Shown here: piece by piece, positions 26,081 through 34,253 of the stretch
How positions within the stretch are numbered: the stretch's first letter is position 1
How the letters are laid out: every line of letters starts with the position of its first letter
Assembly: GCF_020618775.1 (NCBI RefSeq)
Contig: NZ_JAESVB010000005.1
Coordinates: 1-64,000, forward strand
Reading direction: 5' to 3'
Origin: Acidisoma silvae
Lineage (GTDB): Bacteria > Pseudomonadota > Alphaproteobacteria > Acetobacterales > Acetobacteraceae
Length of the DNA stretch: 64,000 nt
Made by a program: the position numbers and the translations under genes
The notes under the pieces: model-generated
Told to the model about the DNA's origin: nothing
Seen by the model: the letters and a program-made list of their open reading frames with translations, nothing else
Database searches by the model: none

Positions 26081-28215
26081 GCGCGGGATTGGCGCCCGCC
26101 CGCAGCGCACAGCGCTTCGGCTCGGCCTGGAACGGTCTCGGTCAGGCGCTGCGTCTGTCGCCGGCCCATGCCTATGTGCTTCGCACCGTGCTGGCCATGG
26201 CGATTGCCTTCTACGCGGCGCTGTGGCTGCAACTGGCGACCCCGGCCTCCTCCGCCGTGACGGTGATGATCGTCGCCAATCTGTCGCGCGGCGGCATCGT
26301 CTCGAAAGGCGTATGGCGTATCTTCGGCACCCTGACCGGTGCAGTGGCGGCCGTCGTCATTATGGCCTGGTTCGGCCAATCCTCGATTCTGTTCATCGTC
26401 GCCTTTGGCTTCTGGCTAGGTCTCTGCACCTTCGCTTCCAGCATGTTTCGGCATTTCCGCGCCTATGGCGCGGTGCTGTCCGGCTATACCGTGGCGCTGA
26501 TCGCCATCGGCGCCATCCCGAAACCCGACCATGTTCTGGACTACGCCCTGGCGCGCCTTGCGGTGGTGACGCTTGGCGTCGTCGTCTCCACCCTCGTCAC
26601 CATGATCTTCCAGGCGACGGTCACGACGGATTCCATGCGCGTCCGGTCGCGCGCCGCGCTGCGCGGTGTCGCCAATCTGCTGCTGAGCCGCGCCGACGGC
26701 ACGCCGATGGACGACCCGGCTTTCGTGGCCGAGCGCACGCGTCTGGCGGGGGAGATCGAGCGGCTGGACGAGGCCATCGAATTCGCCGGCGCCGAAGCGC
26801 CGGACGTCAGCCGCCATGCCGCAAGCCTGCGCCGGGGCCTGGCTGCCTTGTATGCGGCCCTGCTCTCGGTCTCGGTCGCCGGGCAGTCCCTCAATACCCT
26901 GGCCGGGATCGAGACCGCGCGGCGCCGGGAAGCGGCGGAGCAGAATACCGACCTGGACGATCATGCCATCGTCGAACGGGTGCGCGGCCTGCTGCGGGAG
27001 GTTGCGGCCTATGACCCGCATACCGACCAGGACAGCGTCGTGATGGCCGAAAAGATCGCCGCGATTGCGCGCGAAGTGACGGCATTGCAATCGGCCGTGG
27101 TCACGCTGGACGAGGCGACCACGCTGGCGCGCATCCATCAGGAGCTGGAACAGCTTTATGACTGCATGGCGCCCTTCGCCAATTGGCGGGCGCGGCAGCG
27201 GCCCTATCATCGCGGCGGTACCCTCACCGCTTTCAAGGATTACGGCACGGCACGGCGCAATGGCACCCGCAGCATGATCGCCGTCGTGCTCGGCGGGCTG
27301 TTCGCCTATGTCACGGCCTGGCCGCAGGGCCCGACCCTGCTGCTGATCCTGGCCGCGTCCTGCGCGCTGCTATCCGGCGCGCCCAGCGCGGCGGCGGCCA
27401 GCCTGCAATTCGCCAAGGGCATCACGCTCTCGACCGTCGTCGCCTTTATCTGGGAATTCTGCGTCCTGCCGCATCTGAACGGCTATCCGATGCTGTTCCT
27501 GAGCATCACGCCGGTTCTGCTGGTCGCTGTCTATTACACGATCATTCCCAAATACGGACTGATGGCGCTCGGCTTCGTCATCTTCTTCATCACCCAGCTG
27601 AACCTGGCCGATCTGATGACCTATGACATCCTGTCCTTCGCCAATGGCGGTATCGCCTTCGTGCTGGGCGCCTGGGGCACGGTTCTGGTCTTCCGGGTGA
27701 TCCTGCCGCCCAATCCGATGCGCGACGCAAGCTACCTGACCCGCCGCATCCGCCGCGCGGCCGAGCAATTGATCGCGCGCAGCGCCCATCCGCAGCGTCG
27801 GCGCGACTGGCTGGGCTGGCTGGTGACCTATAATCAGGCGATGCAGCGCCTGTTCCTGCGCCTTCAGGTCAATCCCGGTCTTCGCAACCGCTCCATCGGC
27901 GATAGCGGCGCGCTGCTGATCGTGACGCAGGAGGCCATTCGTTTGCAGTCCCTGCTGCGCGGCATGACCCTGCCTGCGGCCGAAGCGGCAGAGACCACCC
28001 TTGCTCTGCGCAACCTGACCTGCCTGCGCCAGCCGCGCCGGGCGGCGGCCAGCGCCGAGAAGGCCAGCGCAAGCCTGGCCGCGCTGCATGCCGCGGCCAC
28101 CGAGCCCAGGCCCGGCCTGTTGCGGGTGGCGGCGGGCTTCCGCACCATCGCCGCGCTGATGCCGCAGGTTGAACATCTTCTCGCGCTTGAAGCGCCTTTG
28201 CCGAAGGACGCGTGA
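26077..28215 (+). CDS. FUSC family efflux protein (AaeB-like)
   Basis: A 712-residue inner-membrane protein. Two blocks of about five to six helices (residues 30-180 and 400-550) are separated by a large cytoplasmic helical region, and another cytoplasmic segment ends the protein. VLRTVLAMAIAFYAALWLQL and SSAVTVMIVANLSRGGIVSKG open the first block, as in AaeB and p-hydroxybenzoic acid exporters. With DUF1656, HlyD and an outer membrane factor it should make a three-layer pump. Translation is coupled to marR by a GTGA overlap. Confidence 0.9.
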   Translation: MSAGLAPARSAQRFGSAWNGLGQALRLSPAHAYVLRTVLAMAIAFYAALWLQLATPASSAVTVMIVANLSRGGIVSKGVWRIFGTLTGAVAAVVIMAWFGQSSILFIVAFGFWLGLCTFASSMFRHFRAYGAVLSGYTVALIAIGAIPKPDHVLDYALARLAVVTLGVVVSTLVTMIFQATVTTDSMRVRSRAALRGVANLLLSRADGTPMDDPAFVAERTRLAGEIERLDEAIEFAGAEAPDVSRHAASLRRGLAALYAALLSVSVAGQSLNTLAGIETARRREAAEQNTDLDDHAIVERVRGLLREVAAYDPHTDQDSVVMAEKIAAIAREVTALQSAVVTLDEATTLARIHQELEQLYDCMAPFANWRARQRPYHRGGTLTAFKDYGTARRNGTRSMIAVVLGGLFAYVTAWPQGPTLLLILAASCALLSGAPSAAAASLQFAKGITLSTVVAFIWEFCVLPHLNGYPMLFLSITPVLLVAVYYTIIPKYGLMALGFVIFFITQLNLADLMTYDILSFANGGIAFVLGAWGTVLVFRVILPPNPMRDASYLTRRIRRAAEQLIARSAHPQRRRDWLGWLVTYNQAMQRLFLRLQVNPGLRNRSIGDSGALLIVTQEAIRLQSLLRGMTLPAAEAAETTLALRNLTCLRQPRRAAASAEKASASLAALHAAATEPRPGLLRVAAGFRTIAALMPQVEHLLALEAPLPKDA

Positions 28216-28219
28216 CGGC

Positions 28220-28417
28220 ATGTTTTCGGAAGCCCAGATCGACAGCATTCTTTACGCGCCGATCGTTCTCTACTGCATCCTGGGTGCGATCATCTTCGTC
28301 CCGGTTCGTTTCATTCTGGGCAGGCTGCGGGTGTTTTCCTTCGTCTGGCACCCTGCCCTTTTCGAAGTTGCTCTGTATTTCATCATCACCGGCGCCATCG
28401 TGCTGCTAGCCGCCTGA
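28220..28417 (+). CDS. DUF1656 small membrane protein (AaeX/YdhI-like)
   Basis: A 65-residue protein with two helices: EAQIDSILYAPIVLYCILGA and ALFEVALYFIITGAIVLLAA. It is typical of DUF1656, which nearly always lies between FUSC and HlyD genes, as aaeX does in E. coli. Its role is unknown but probably is assembly of the pump. The ATG at 28220 is four bases after the FUSC stop; the frame extends further upstream but inside the FUSC gene. The next gene starts ten bases on. Confidence 0.88.
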   Translation: MFSEAQIDSILYAPIVLYCILGAIIFVPVRFILGRLRVFSFVWHPALFEVALYFIITGAIVLLAA

Positions 28418-28427
28418 CCGGGACATC

Positions 28428-29348
28428 ATGACTGTCATCCTCCGCCTTATCCGCTTTCTGATCACGCTCGCGATCCTGGCCGTTGCGGTCTTCATCGTCG
28501 TGCAATTGTGGAACGTCTATATGCTGGCGCCCTGGACGCGCGACGGGCGCGTTTTCGCCCAGACCGTGGTGGTGGCGCCTGAAGTCTCCGGCACCGTCGT
28601 CGCCATGCCGCTGCGCGACAATGAAACGGTGCAGAAGGGGCAATTGCTGTATCAGATCGACAAAAGCCGCTTCCAGATCGCGCTGGATCAAGCGCAGGCC
28701 CAGCTTTCCGCCGCCCAGTTGCAGGAAAAGAAGGCGCAGGATGACGTGGCGCGCCGGCGCGGCCTCAGCGGGCTGATTTCGAAGGAAGACGTCGCCAATA
28801 CCGATATCGCCTCGGCCATTGCGTCCGCCGATGTCAGCGGCGCGCAGGCCGCCGTCGATCTCGCCAAGCTCAATCTGGTGCGGTCCACAATCTATGCGCC
28901 GGTCACCGGCGTCGTCAGCCATCTGCGCTTGCAGGCCGGCGATTTCGCGACCGCCGGTCACCCGGATGTGGCGCTGATCGATACCGGGTCTTTCAAGATC
29001 ATCGGCTATTTCGAAGAGACCAAGATTTCCAAGATCCATGTCGGCGATGCCGCCAGCATCAAGCTGATGGGCTTTCCCGACCGCCTGACCGGCCATGTCA
29101 GCAGCATCGGCCTCGGCATCGCCAATCAGAACGATGCCGCCAATCCGAACGGCCTGCCCGAAATCAACCCGGTTTTCGACTGGGTGCGGCTGGCCCAGCG
29201 CATTCCGGTCTATATCGCCATCGACCACCTGCCTGCCGGCGTGGTGCTGGCATCGGGCATGACCTGCTCGGTCAATGTCGGGCGCGAAGTTCCGGCCCAG
29301 CACGGTTTTGTCGGCCGCGTGCAGCGCTGGCTTGAGGATAATCTGTAA
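28428..29348 (+). CDS. HlyD-type periplasmic adaptor (AaeA-like)
   Basis: A 306-residue membrane-fusion protein. An N-terminal anchor helix (residues about 5-27) is followed by the biotinyl-lipoyl-like half-motif VSGTVVAMPLRDNETVQKGQ, a short coiled coil (about 85-130), and the second half-motif STIYAPVTGVVSHLRLQAGD. The beta-barrel part includes SFKIIGYFEETKISKIHVGD. It joins the FUSC protein to the outer membrane factor encoded two bases downstream. Confidence 0.92.
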   Translation: MTVILRLIRFLITLAILAVAVFIVVQLWNVYMLAPWTRDGRVFAQTVVVAPEVSGTVVAMPLRDNETVQKGQLLYQIDKSRFQIALDQAQAQLSAAQLQEKKAQDDVARRRGLSGLISKEDVANTDIASAIASADVSGAQAAVDLAKLNLVRSTIYAPVTGVVSHLRLQAGDFATAGHPDVALIDTGSFKIIGYFEETKISKIHVGDAASIKLMGFPDRLTGHVSSIGLGIANQNDAANPNGLPEINPVFDWVRLAQRIPVYIAIDHLPAGVVLASGMTCSVNVGREVPAQHGFVGRVQRWLEDNL

Positions 29349-29349
29349 G

Positions 29350-30846
29350 ATGCGCCGCCCCTCCTTCTCCCTGAAAGGGGTTCTGGCGCTGCCGCTGGCA
29401 AGCCTGCTGGCGGCCTGCACGGTCGGGCCCAACTTTTCCAAGCCGAAGCTGGACCTGCCGCCGCAATTCACGGAAAAGGCCGCGACACCGACCGATATCG
29501 CGCTGACCGACGCCCAGCTGACGCATTGGTGGCAATCCTTCGACGACCCGGTGCTGGACCAGCTGATCGACCAGGCGATTGCCGGCAATATCGACCTTCA
29601 GATCGCCCGCCAGCATCTGTTGCAGGCGCGTGAGGACAAGGTGCAGGCCGAGGCCGGAGATTTGCCGACGGTCGATTTCGGCGCCAGCTATACCCGCGCG
29701 CGGTCGAGCACGACGCTGACCTGGCCGCCCGGCACCGGCAATTACCACTATTCCCAGATCGGCTTCGATGCGAGCTGGGAGCTGGATATTTTCGGAGAGA
29801 CACGGCGCGCGACGGAAGCCGCGACCTATGACGTGAACGCCTCCATCGCCAACCGCCGCGCCCTGCTTGTCAGCCTGCTGTCGGAAGTCGCGGTCGACTA
29901 CACAACGTTGCGGGCCGCCCAGGCGCGGCTTGCCATCGCGGAAAGCAATCTGCACACGGCTCAGGCGATTGCGAATTATTCCGCGCAACTGGAAGCCCAG
30001 GGCATCGGCACCACCGTCGAAGCCCTTCAGGCCAAGGCCCAGGTGGAACAGACGCAATCCACCCTGCCCGCGCTGCGGGCTGACGTCGCCGTCATGGCGC
30101 ACGCCATCGCCGTCCTGCTCGGCCGTTATCCGGGCGATCTGGAACCCATGCTGAGCCAGCCGCGCCCGCTGATGGCGACACCGGCGACGATCCCGGTTTC
30201 GGTTCCGGCCGATGTCATCGCGAACCGGCCGGACGTCCATGGCGCGCTGATGGATTACGCGGCGGCGAATGCCGAAATCGGCGTGGCGGTGGCGGACGAG
30301 CTGCCGCATTTCACCATCCCGCTGACTATCACGCCGCAGTCCAGCGCCATGAACACGCTGTTTTCCGGTGCGTCCATGACCTTCATCGCGGCCATCGAGG
30401 GCACGCAGCATCTGTATGAGGGCGGCAAGCTCGACGCCAAGATCCGGCAGGCGCGCGACAACGCGCAAGCGGCGCAGCTGAGCTATAAAGAGACCGTTCT
30501 CTCGGCCTTGCAGCAGGTGGAAGACGCGCTGGTGCATGTGCAGAGCGACCGCGAGGCCAATGCCTCCCTCGCCGCGTCCGTTGCCGACGCGCAGAAGGCG
30601 CTTGATCAATCGACCCAGCTTTATCACGCCGGGCTTCAGGATTTCCTGACTGTTCTGACCAATGAACGCACGGTCTTCGCCTCCCGCGATGCGCTGGCCG
30701 AAAGCGATGCCGCACTCGTGACCGATTATATCGCCCTATACAAGGCGCTGGGCGGCGGCTGGCAGCATGTGGAGCTTGACCCGCCGGACGTGAAGGCGAT
30801 GATCGCGCAAGCGGCGGCGCAACGACGCAAGGGCGGATGGTTTTGA
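29350..30846 (+). CDS. Outer membrane efflux lipoprotein (NodT family)
   Basis: A TolC-like channel of 498 residues. A lipoprotein signal with LLAAC places the acylated Cys at residue 23, followed by the family opening TVGPNFSKPKLDLPPQF. Two OEP repeats follow, with long helices rich in Gln and Ala. The start ATG at 29350 comes right after the hlyD stop; the same frame extends upstream without a signal peptide. Its end overlaps the MFS gene by ten bases, so the pump genes are one operon. Confidence 0.92.
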   Translation: MRRPSFSLKGVLALPLASLLAACTVGPNFSKPKLDLPPQFTEKAATPTDIALTDAQLTHWWQSFDDPVLDQLIDQAIAGNIDLQIARQHLLQAREDKVQAEAGDLPTVDFGASYTRARSSTTLTWPPGTGNYHYSQIGFDASWELDIFGETRRATEAATYDVNASIANRRALLVSLLSEVAVDYTTLRAAQARLAIAESNLHTAQAIANYSAQLEAQGIGTTVEALQAKAQVEQTQSTLPALRADVAVMAHAIAVLLGRYPGDLEPMLSQPRPLMATPATIPVSVPADVIANRPDVHGALMDYAAANAEIGVAVADELPHFTIPLTITPQSSAMNTLFSGASMTFIAAIEGTQHLYEGGKLDAKIRQARDNAQAAQLSYKETVLSALQQVEDALVHVQSDREANASLAASVADAQKALDQSTQLYHAGLQDFLTVLTNERTVFASRDALAESDAALVTDYIALYKALGGGWQHVELDPPDVKAMIAQAAAQRRKGGWF

Positions 30847-32242
30847 CGGCAGGCTTCTCGACCGCGATCCCACAGGACGGGCTGGACCAGCCGCAGCGCT
30901 TCTGGGCGGTACTCGCGGTCGCGCTCGGCCTCGTCATGGCCGTGCTGGACGGCGCGATTGCCAATGTCGCGCTGCCGACGATCGCGACCGATGTGCATGC
31001 CAGCGCCCATGACAGCGTCTCGATCATCAATGCCTATCAGATCGCCGTCATGATGCTGCTGCTGCCCTTCGCTTCGCTCGGCGAAATCCTGGGCTATAAG
31101 CGCGTCTTTCTGGGCGGCATCGTGCTGTTCACCTGCGCCTCCCTCGGCTGCGCGCTATCCATGACGCTGGACCAGCTGACCGTCGCCCGCGTCATCCAGG
31201 GCTGCGGTGCGGCCGGGCAGATGAGCGTCTCGGGCGCGCTGATCCGCTACGCCTATCCCCGTGCGAAACTGGGCCAAGGCCTGGCGATCAATGCGCTGGT
31301 GGTGGCGGCCTCCACCGCCGCCGCGCCCTCCATCGCCTCCGCCATCCTGGCCGTCGCGCATTGGGAATGGCTTTTCGCCATCAATGTGCCGATCGGCTTT
31401 GCCTGTTTCGGGTCGCCTATTGGGCCTTGCCGCTCACCCAGCGCTCCACCATGCGCTACGACCGCGCCAGCGCCTTGCTCTGCGCGCTCAGCGTGGGGGT
31501 AGGGATGTTCGGCATCATGGACCTGTCCCACGGTACCACCTGGCAGCGCGGCTTGGTGGAGGTCGTCATCGGCCTCGTCTCCGGCGTCTTCCTCGTGCGC
31601 CGGCAATTGACGCGGGCCGAGCCGCTGCTGCCGATCGACCTGCTGCGCATCCCGCTGTTCCGCCTGTCGATCATGACCTCGGTCTTCTCCTTCTGCGCGC
31701 AGCTTCTGGCCTTCATCGCCATCCCCTTCTACGTGCAGGACATGCTCGGCCGCAGCGAGGTGATGACCGGCCTGCTGATGACGCCCTGGCCCCTGATGGT
31801 GATGATCGCGGCGCCCATTGCCGGGCGGCTGTCGGACCATTTTCCGGCGGGACTGCTGGGCGGCATCGGCCTTGGCTGCTACGCGCTCGGCCTGGGGCTG
31901 ACGGCGCTGCTGCCCGCGCATCCGGAGAACTGGGACATCTGCTGGCGCCTTGGCATTTGCGGCGCCGGCTTCGGCCTGTTCCAGGCGCCCAATAACCGGG
32001 CGATCCTGGGGTCCGCCCCGCGCCATCGCTCGGGCGGCGCCAATGGCATGCTGGGCATGGCCCGACTGACGGGCCAGACCCTGGGCGCCACGCTTTGCGC
32101 CACCGTCTTCAAGCTGTTTCCGCATCACGGGCAGATGCCGGTCGCCATGGGGCTGGCCTGCCTGCTTGCGGTCATCGGCATGACGATCAGCCTGCTGCGG
32201 CTGCGCCTGCCGGGCAGCGTGCCGAATACGGTCAAGAGCTGA
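30837..32242 (+). pseudogene. DHA2-type MFS exporter broken by one missing base
   Basis: An EmrB/QacA-like major facilitator in two frames. 30837-31409 reads through helices 1-6 (ALGLVMAVLDGAIANVALPT, motif C-like ARVIQGCGAAGQMSVSGALI). After TTC at 31407-31409 the frame turns to nonsense and stops at 31502. The continuation (FRVAYWALPLTQRS onward) starts in another frame at 31409 and runs to 32242. Adding one C after 31409 restores a ~469-residue transporter. It is the last gene of the efflux operon and overlaps the outer membrane factor gene. It could be a real mutation, a programmed shift, or a sequencing error. Confidence 0.85.
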
Positions 32243-32819
32243 GGGCTGTCTTCCGGCGCGCGTCGCTCACGACCAGCCAAAGCGCGGAAACCAGGAAGTA
32301 GAAGGCGCCGAAGGCGGCATAGGGCGCGACCGTGACGATGCCGAGGGGCGCCGTGCCATGGGCCATCTTCACGAAGAAGAATCCGGCGAGCGCGGACTGC
32401 GCGCCGCTAAGGATCATGGCCCATTGCGCGCCTGCGGTTTTCCAGCGCCGCGCGCCGGTCAGCAGTTGGAACAGGCCCGACAATGCGGCCCAGACGCCGA
32501 AGACGGTGATGACGCTGCTGATGCCGCGCCCAAGGGCGACGACCACGGCAATCGCGGTCAGCAGGCTGACGGCGACATTCAGCATCTGGCTCGGGTTGCG
32601 GCGCAGCCCGCCGCTGCGGCCGGCATCGATCACATTGGCCAGGGCATCCCAGGCCGGATAGGCCACGAGCATGACGGCGGCGATGGGCGGCATGGTTTTG
32701 GCCAGGGTAAAGGCCAGCGCGACCCACAAGGCCGAGATCGCAAAGCGCAGAAAATAATAGGTTTTAAGCCAGGACGCCGGCGCGGTGGCGGCTTGGGTTT
32801 TCACTGTCTCGGTCGGCAT
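32232..32819 (-). CDS. DUF308 (HdeD-like) membrane protein
   Basis: A 195-residue protein with about six helices, similar in plan to the HdeD/DUF308 family: AISALWVALAFTLAKTMPPI, VSLLTAIAVVVALGRGISSV, FGVWAALSGLFQLLTGARRW and GAQSALAGFFFVK. HdeD takes part in acid resistance in E. coli; the function here is not known. Two palindromic sites lie upstream (32843-32858, 32864-32877) and the first recurs before the TetR gene at 33672, so that TetR probably represses this gene. Its end overlaps the MFS gene by eleven bases on the other strand. Confidence 0.82.
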   Translation of the reverse strand: MPTETVKTQAATAPASWLKTYYFLRFAISALWVALAFTLAKTMPPIAAVMLVAYPAWDALANVIDAGRSGGLRRNPSQMLNVAVSLLTAIAVVVALGRGISSVITVFGVWAALSGLFQLLTGARRWKTAGAQWAMILSGAQSALAGFFFVKMAHGTAPLGIVTVAPYAAFGAFYFLVSALWLVVSDARRKTALSS

Positions 32820-32842
32820 GACGATTCCTCGTTTTAAACCTC

Positions 32843-32858
32843 CCTACCAGAAGGAAGG
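32843..32858. promoter_or_regulatory. Operator 1, upstream of the DUF308 gene
   Basis: CCTACCAGAAGGAAGG is an inverted repeat (CCTACC and GGwAGG arms) 24 bases before the DUF308 ATG. A near-identical site lies at 33653-33668. The similarity extends to the left (GTTTTAxxCC), giving 23 identical positions of 29. Confidence 0.65.
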
Positions 32859-32863
32859 CATAA

Positions 32864-32877
32864 ACCTACTAGTAGGT
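32864..32877. promoter_or_regulatory. Second palindrome beside operator 1
   Basis: ACCTACTAGTAGGT is a perfect 14-base palindrome with the same CCTAC/GTAGG arms as the adjacent operator, one helical turn or so further from the gene. It is probably a second binding site for the same TetR protein. Confidence 0.6.
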
Positions 32878-32960
32878 AGCTCTGGATGGCGTCAATTGCC
32901 TATTTCCGCGCGTCACCCGACTGTGACCAAACTGCTGGCCTGGAGTTTGTCCATGGGAAA

Positions 32961-32987
32961 GCAAAAGGCGGCCCGAAGACCACCTTT
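32961..32987 (-). terminator. Possible second terminator, minus strand
   Basis: On the minus strand AAAGGTGG...CCGCCTTTTGCTTT forms an eight-base stem with one mismatch followed by T-rich sequence. It lies about 145 bases beyond the PemK-like stop, after a stronger hairpin at 33050-33080. Confidence 0.45.
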
Positions 32988-33049
32988 GCGATTGATGCTC
33001 TCCGAAGAGGCAACGGTCATCTGCGAAAGACGCCGCAAGTCCGAAAAGC

Positions 33050-33080
33050 TAAAACCCCGACGCTTGCGCGACGGGGCTTT
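33050..33080 (-). terminator. Intrinsic terminator after the PemK-like gene
   Basis: On the minus strand GCCCCGTCGC, loop GCAA, GCGTCGGGG then TTTTAGCTTTT: a strong stem with one mismatch and a T-tract, about 50 bases after the end of the PemK-like gene. Confidence 0.7.
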
Positions 33081-33131
33081 GACGATCTTGCTATGCGGAA
33101 TCAATACCGCGACCGCAGATTTGTTACACTC

Positions 33132-33572
33132 TCATAGCGCAAAAGTCAATCTTCCAAGCTGTAGAGCGTGCAATACCGTTGCGCGCACAGCTTTCAGGTC
33201 GGCTGCATCGAGTATCACCGTCGTTCGGCGTCCAGCGACCAGAATTCTGTCTACTCGTTGATTACTGACCGTCGTGATCAAGTCAGATTTCGTCCAGCTA
33301 TCCTCGATTATGCTCATGCCCGGATATTTGCCCGCCAAGATACGAAAATGATACGCGCGCACGACGGACGGTGGCTTAGTTGACAATGGCACGACAGTTG
33401 TGAGTCCGCTCGTGATCGACACGACAATGCAGTGGCGTTCCTTATACATTTCGGGCCGCACCCCAAGCGGGCCGGTCATCACACCAGGCGCCATGATTTG
33501 GCGAGGATCGGGGCCAAATTCGACCATGACGACTTGGCCCGGCGGAAGCCGGATGTTGGATGGAATAGACAT
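33132..33572 (-). CDS. PemK/MazF-family toxin-like protein, no antitoxin seen
   Basis: A 146-residue protein resembling PemK/MazF endoribonucleases: the opening LPPGQVVMVEFGPD matches the strand-1 pattern (GDVVWVDFGP-like), then MYKERHCIVVSITSGLTTVV-PLST corresponds to the R-P-x-V-V-x-S core, and a C-terminal segment has DAADLKAVRATVLHALQLG. MazF-type proteins cut mRNA. The usual antitoxin gene directly upstream is missing: only 75 bases separate this start from the divergent tetR. Base composition is lower in G+C than its neighbours. I chose the Met at 33572. The resemblance is by eye only. Confidence 0.6.
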   Translation of the reverse strand: MSIPSNIRLPPGQVVMVEFGPDPRQIMAPGVMTGPLGVRPEMYKERHCIVVSITSGLTTVVPLSTKPPSVVRAYHFRILAGKYPGMSIIEDSWTKSDLITTVSNQRVDRILVAGRRTTVILDAADLKAVRATVLHALQLGRLTFAL

Positions 33573-33652
33573 GCTTGCCCTCCAATACATCGCCAAGCGT
33601 ATCGATCATCTCCATAGATTGCCAAGAGGCATGAGCTTGCGTTTTAGGCCGT

Positions 33653-33668
33653 CCTATCAGAAGGTAGG
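33653..33668. promoter_or_regulatory. Operator 2, overlapping the tetR ribosome binding site
   Basis: CCTATCAGAAGGTAGG, with CCTAyC/GGTAGG arms, ends three bases before the tetR ATG and covers its purine-rich ribosome binding site. It matches operator 1 at 32843-32858, so the TetR protein probably represses itself and the DUF308 gene through the same site. Confidence 0.68.
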
Positions 33669-33671
33669 GCC

Positions 33672-34253
33672 ATGAACAGACAGTACAGCGACACGGCCGG
33701 CAAGCTGGTGGCGGGCGCCGCCGACCTCATCATGCGCGGGGGCTATAACGGCTTCAGCTATGCCGACCTCGCGGAGCGTTTCGCCATCCGCAAGGCCAGC
33801 ATTCACCATCATTTTCCGTCGAAAACCGACCTCGTTATCGCGGCCATCGACCAGGCCCGCGCGGCGACGCGGGCGCAGGTGGCGCAGCTCCAGGACGGCA
33901 CGGTCGATGCGATGGATCAGCTGCTGCGCTATACGGGATTCTGGCAAAGCTGCATCACCGACCAGTCCATGCCCTTCTGTCTGGCCGGCGTGCTGGCCGC
34001 CGAATTGCCAAGCCTGCCGCCGGACGTGGCCGCCGCCGTGCGCGGGCATTTTTCTGACCTGGCCGGCTGGATGAAACAGGTGCTGGCACAGGGACGCGCG
34101 CAGGGAACGATGCGCTTCGCTGGCACGCCCGGCGAGGAAGCCGAGCGCTTCATCGCCGCCGTCTATGGCGCGATGCTGGCGGCCCGCGCCTTCGATGACC
34201 CCGCCCGGTTCGGTGCCATCCTTGCGCCCTGCGTGGACAGGCTGCGCGCCTAG
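33672..34253 (+). CDS. TetR family regulator of the DUF308 gene
   Basis: A 193-residue TetR regulator. Helix-turn-helix at about residues 10-55: GAADLIMRGGYNGFSYADLA, FAIRKASIHHHFPSKTDLV, with the classic recognition helix. The C-terminal domain resembles the group with AQGTMRFAGTPGEEAERFIA. Its own ATG follows operator 2, and the same motif precedes the DUF308 gene 0.8 kb away, with a PemK-like gene in between. Its 3' end overlaps the convergent methyltransferase gene by four bases. Confidence 0.9.
   Translation: MNRQYSDTAGKLVAGAADLIMRGGYNGFSYADLAERFAIRKASIHHHFPSKTDLVIAAIDQARAATRAQVAQLQDGTVDAMDQLLRYTGFWQSCITDQSMPFCLAGVLAAELPSLPPDVAAAVRGHFSDLAGWMKQVLAQGRAQGTMRFAGTPGEEAERFIAAVYGAMLAARAFDDPARFGAILAPCVDRLRA

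Larger units (their letters stand above)
32878..33131. other. Non-coding stretch holding two hairpins
   Basis: Between the DUF308 operator and the PemK-like gene. Two hairpins that read as terminators on the minus strand are listed separately. I see no convincing coding frame and no antitoxin gene in it. Confidence 0.5.

Noticed and set aside
32886..33137. Short plus-strand frame before the PemK-like gene, considered as an antitoxin
   Set aside because: It is on the other strand, runs through two terminator hairpins and has no antitoxin-like pattern.
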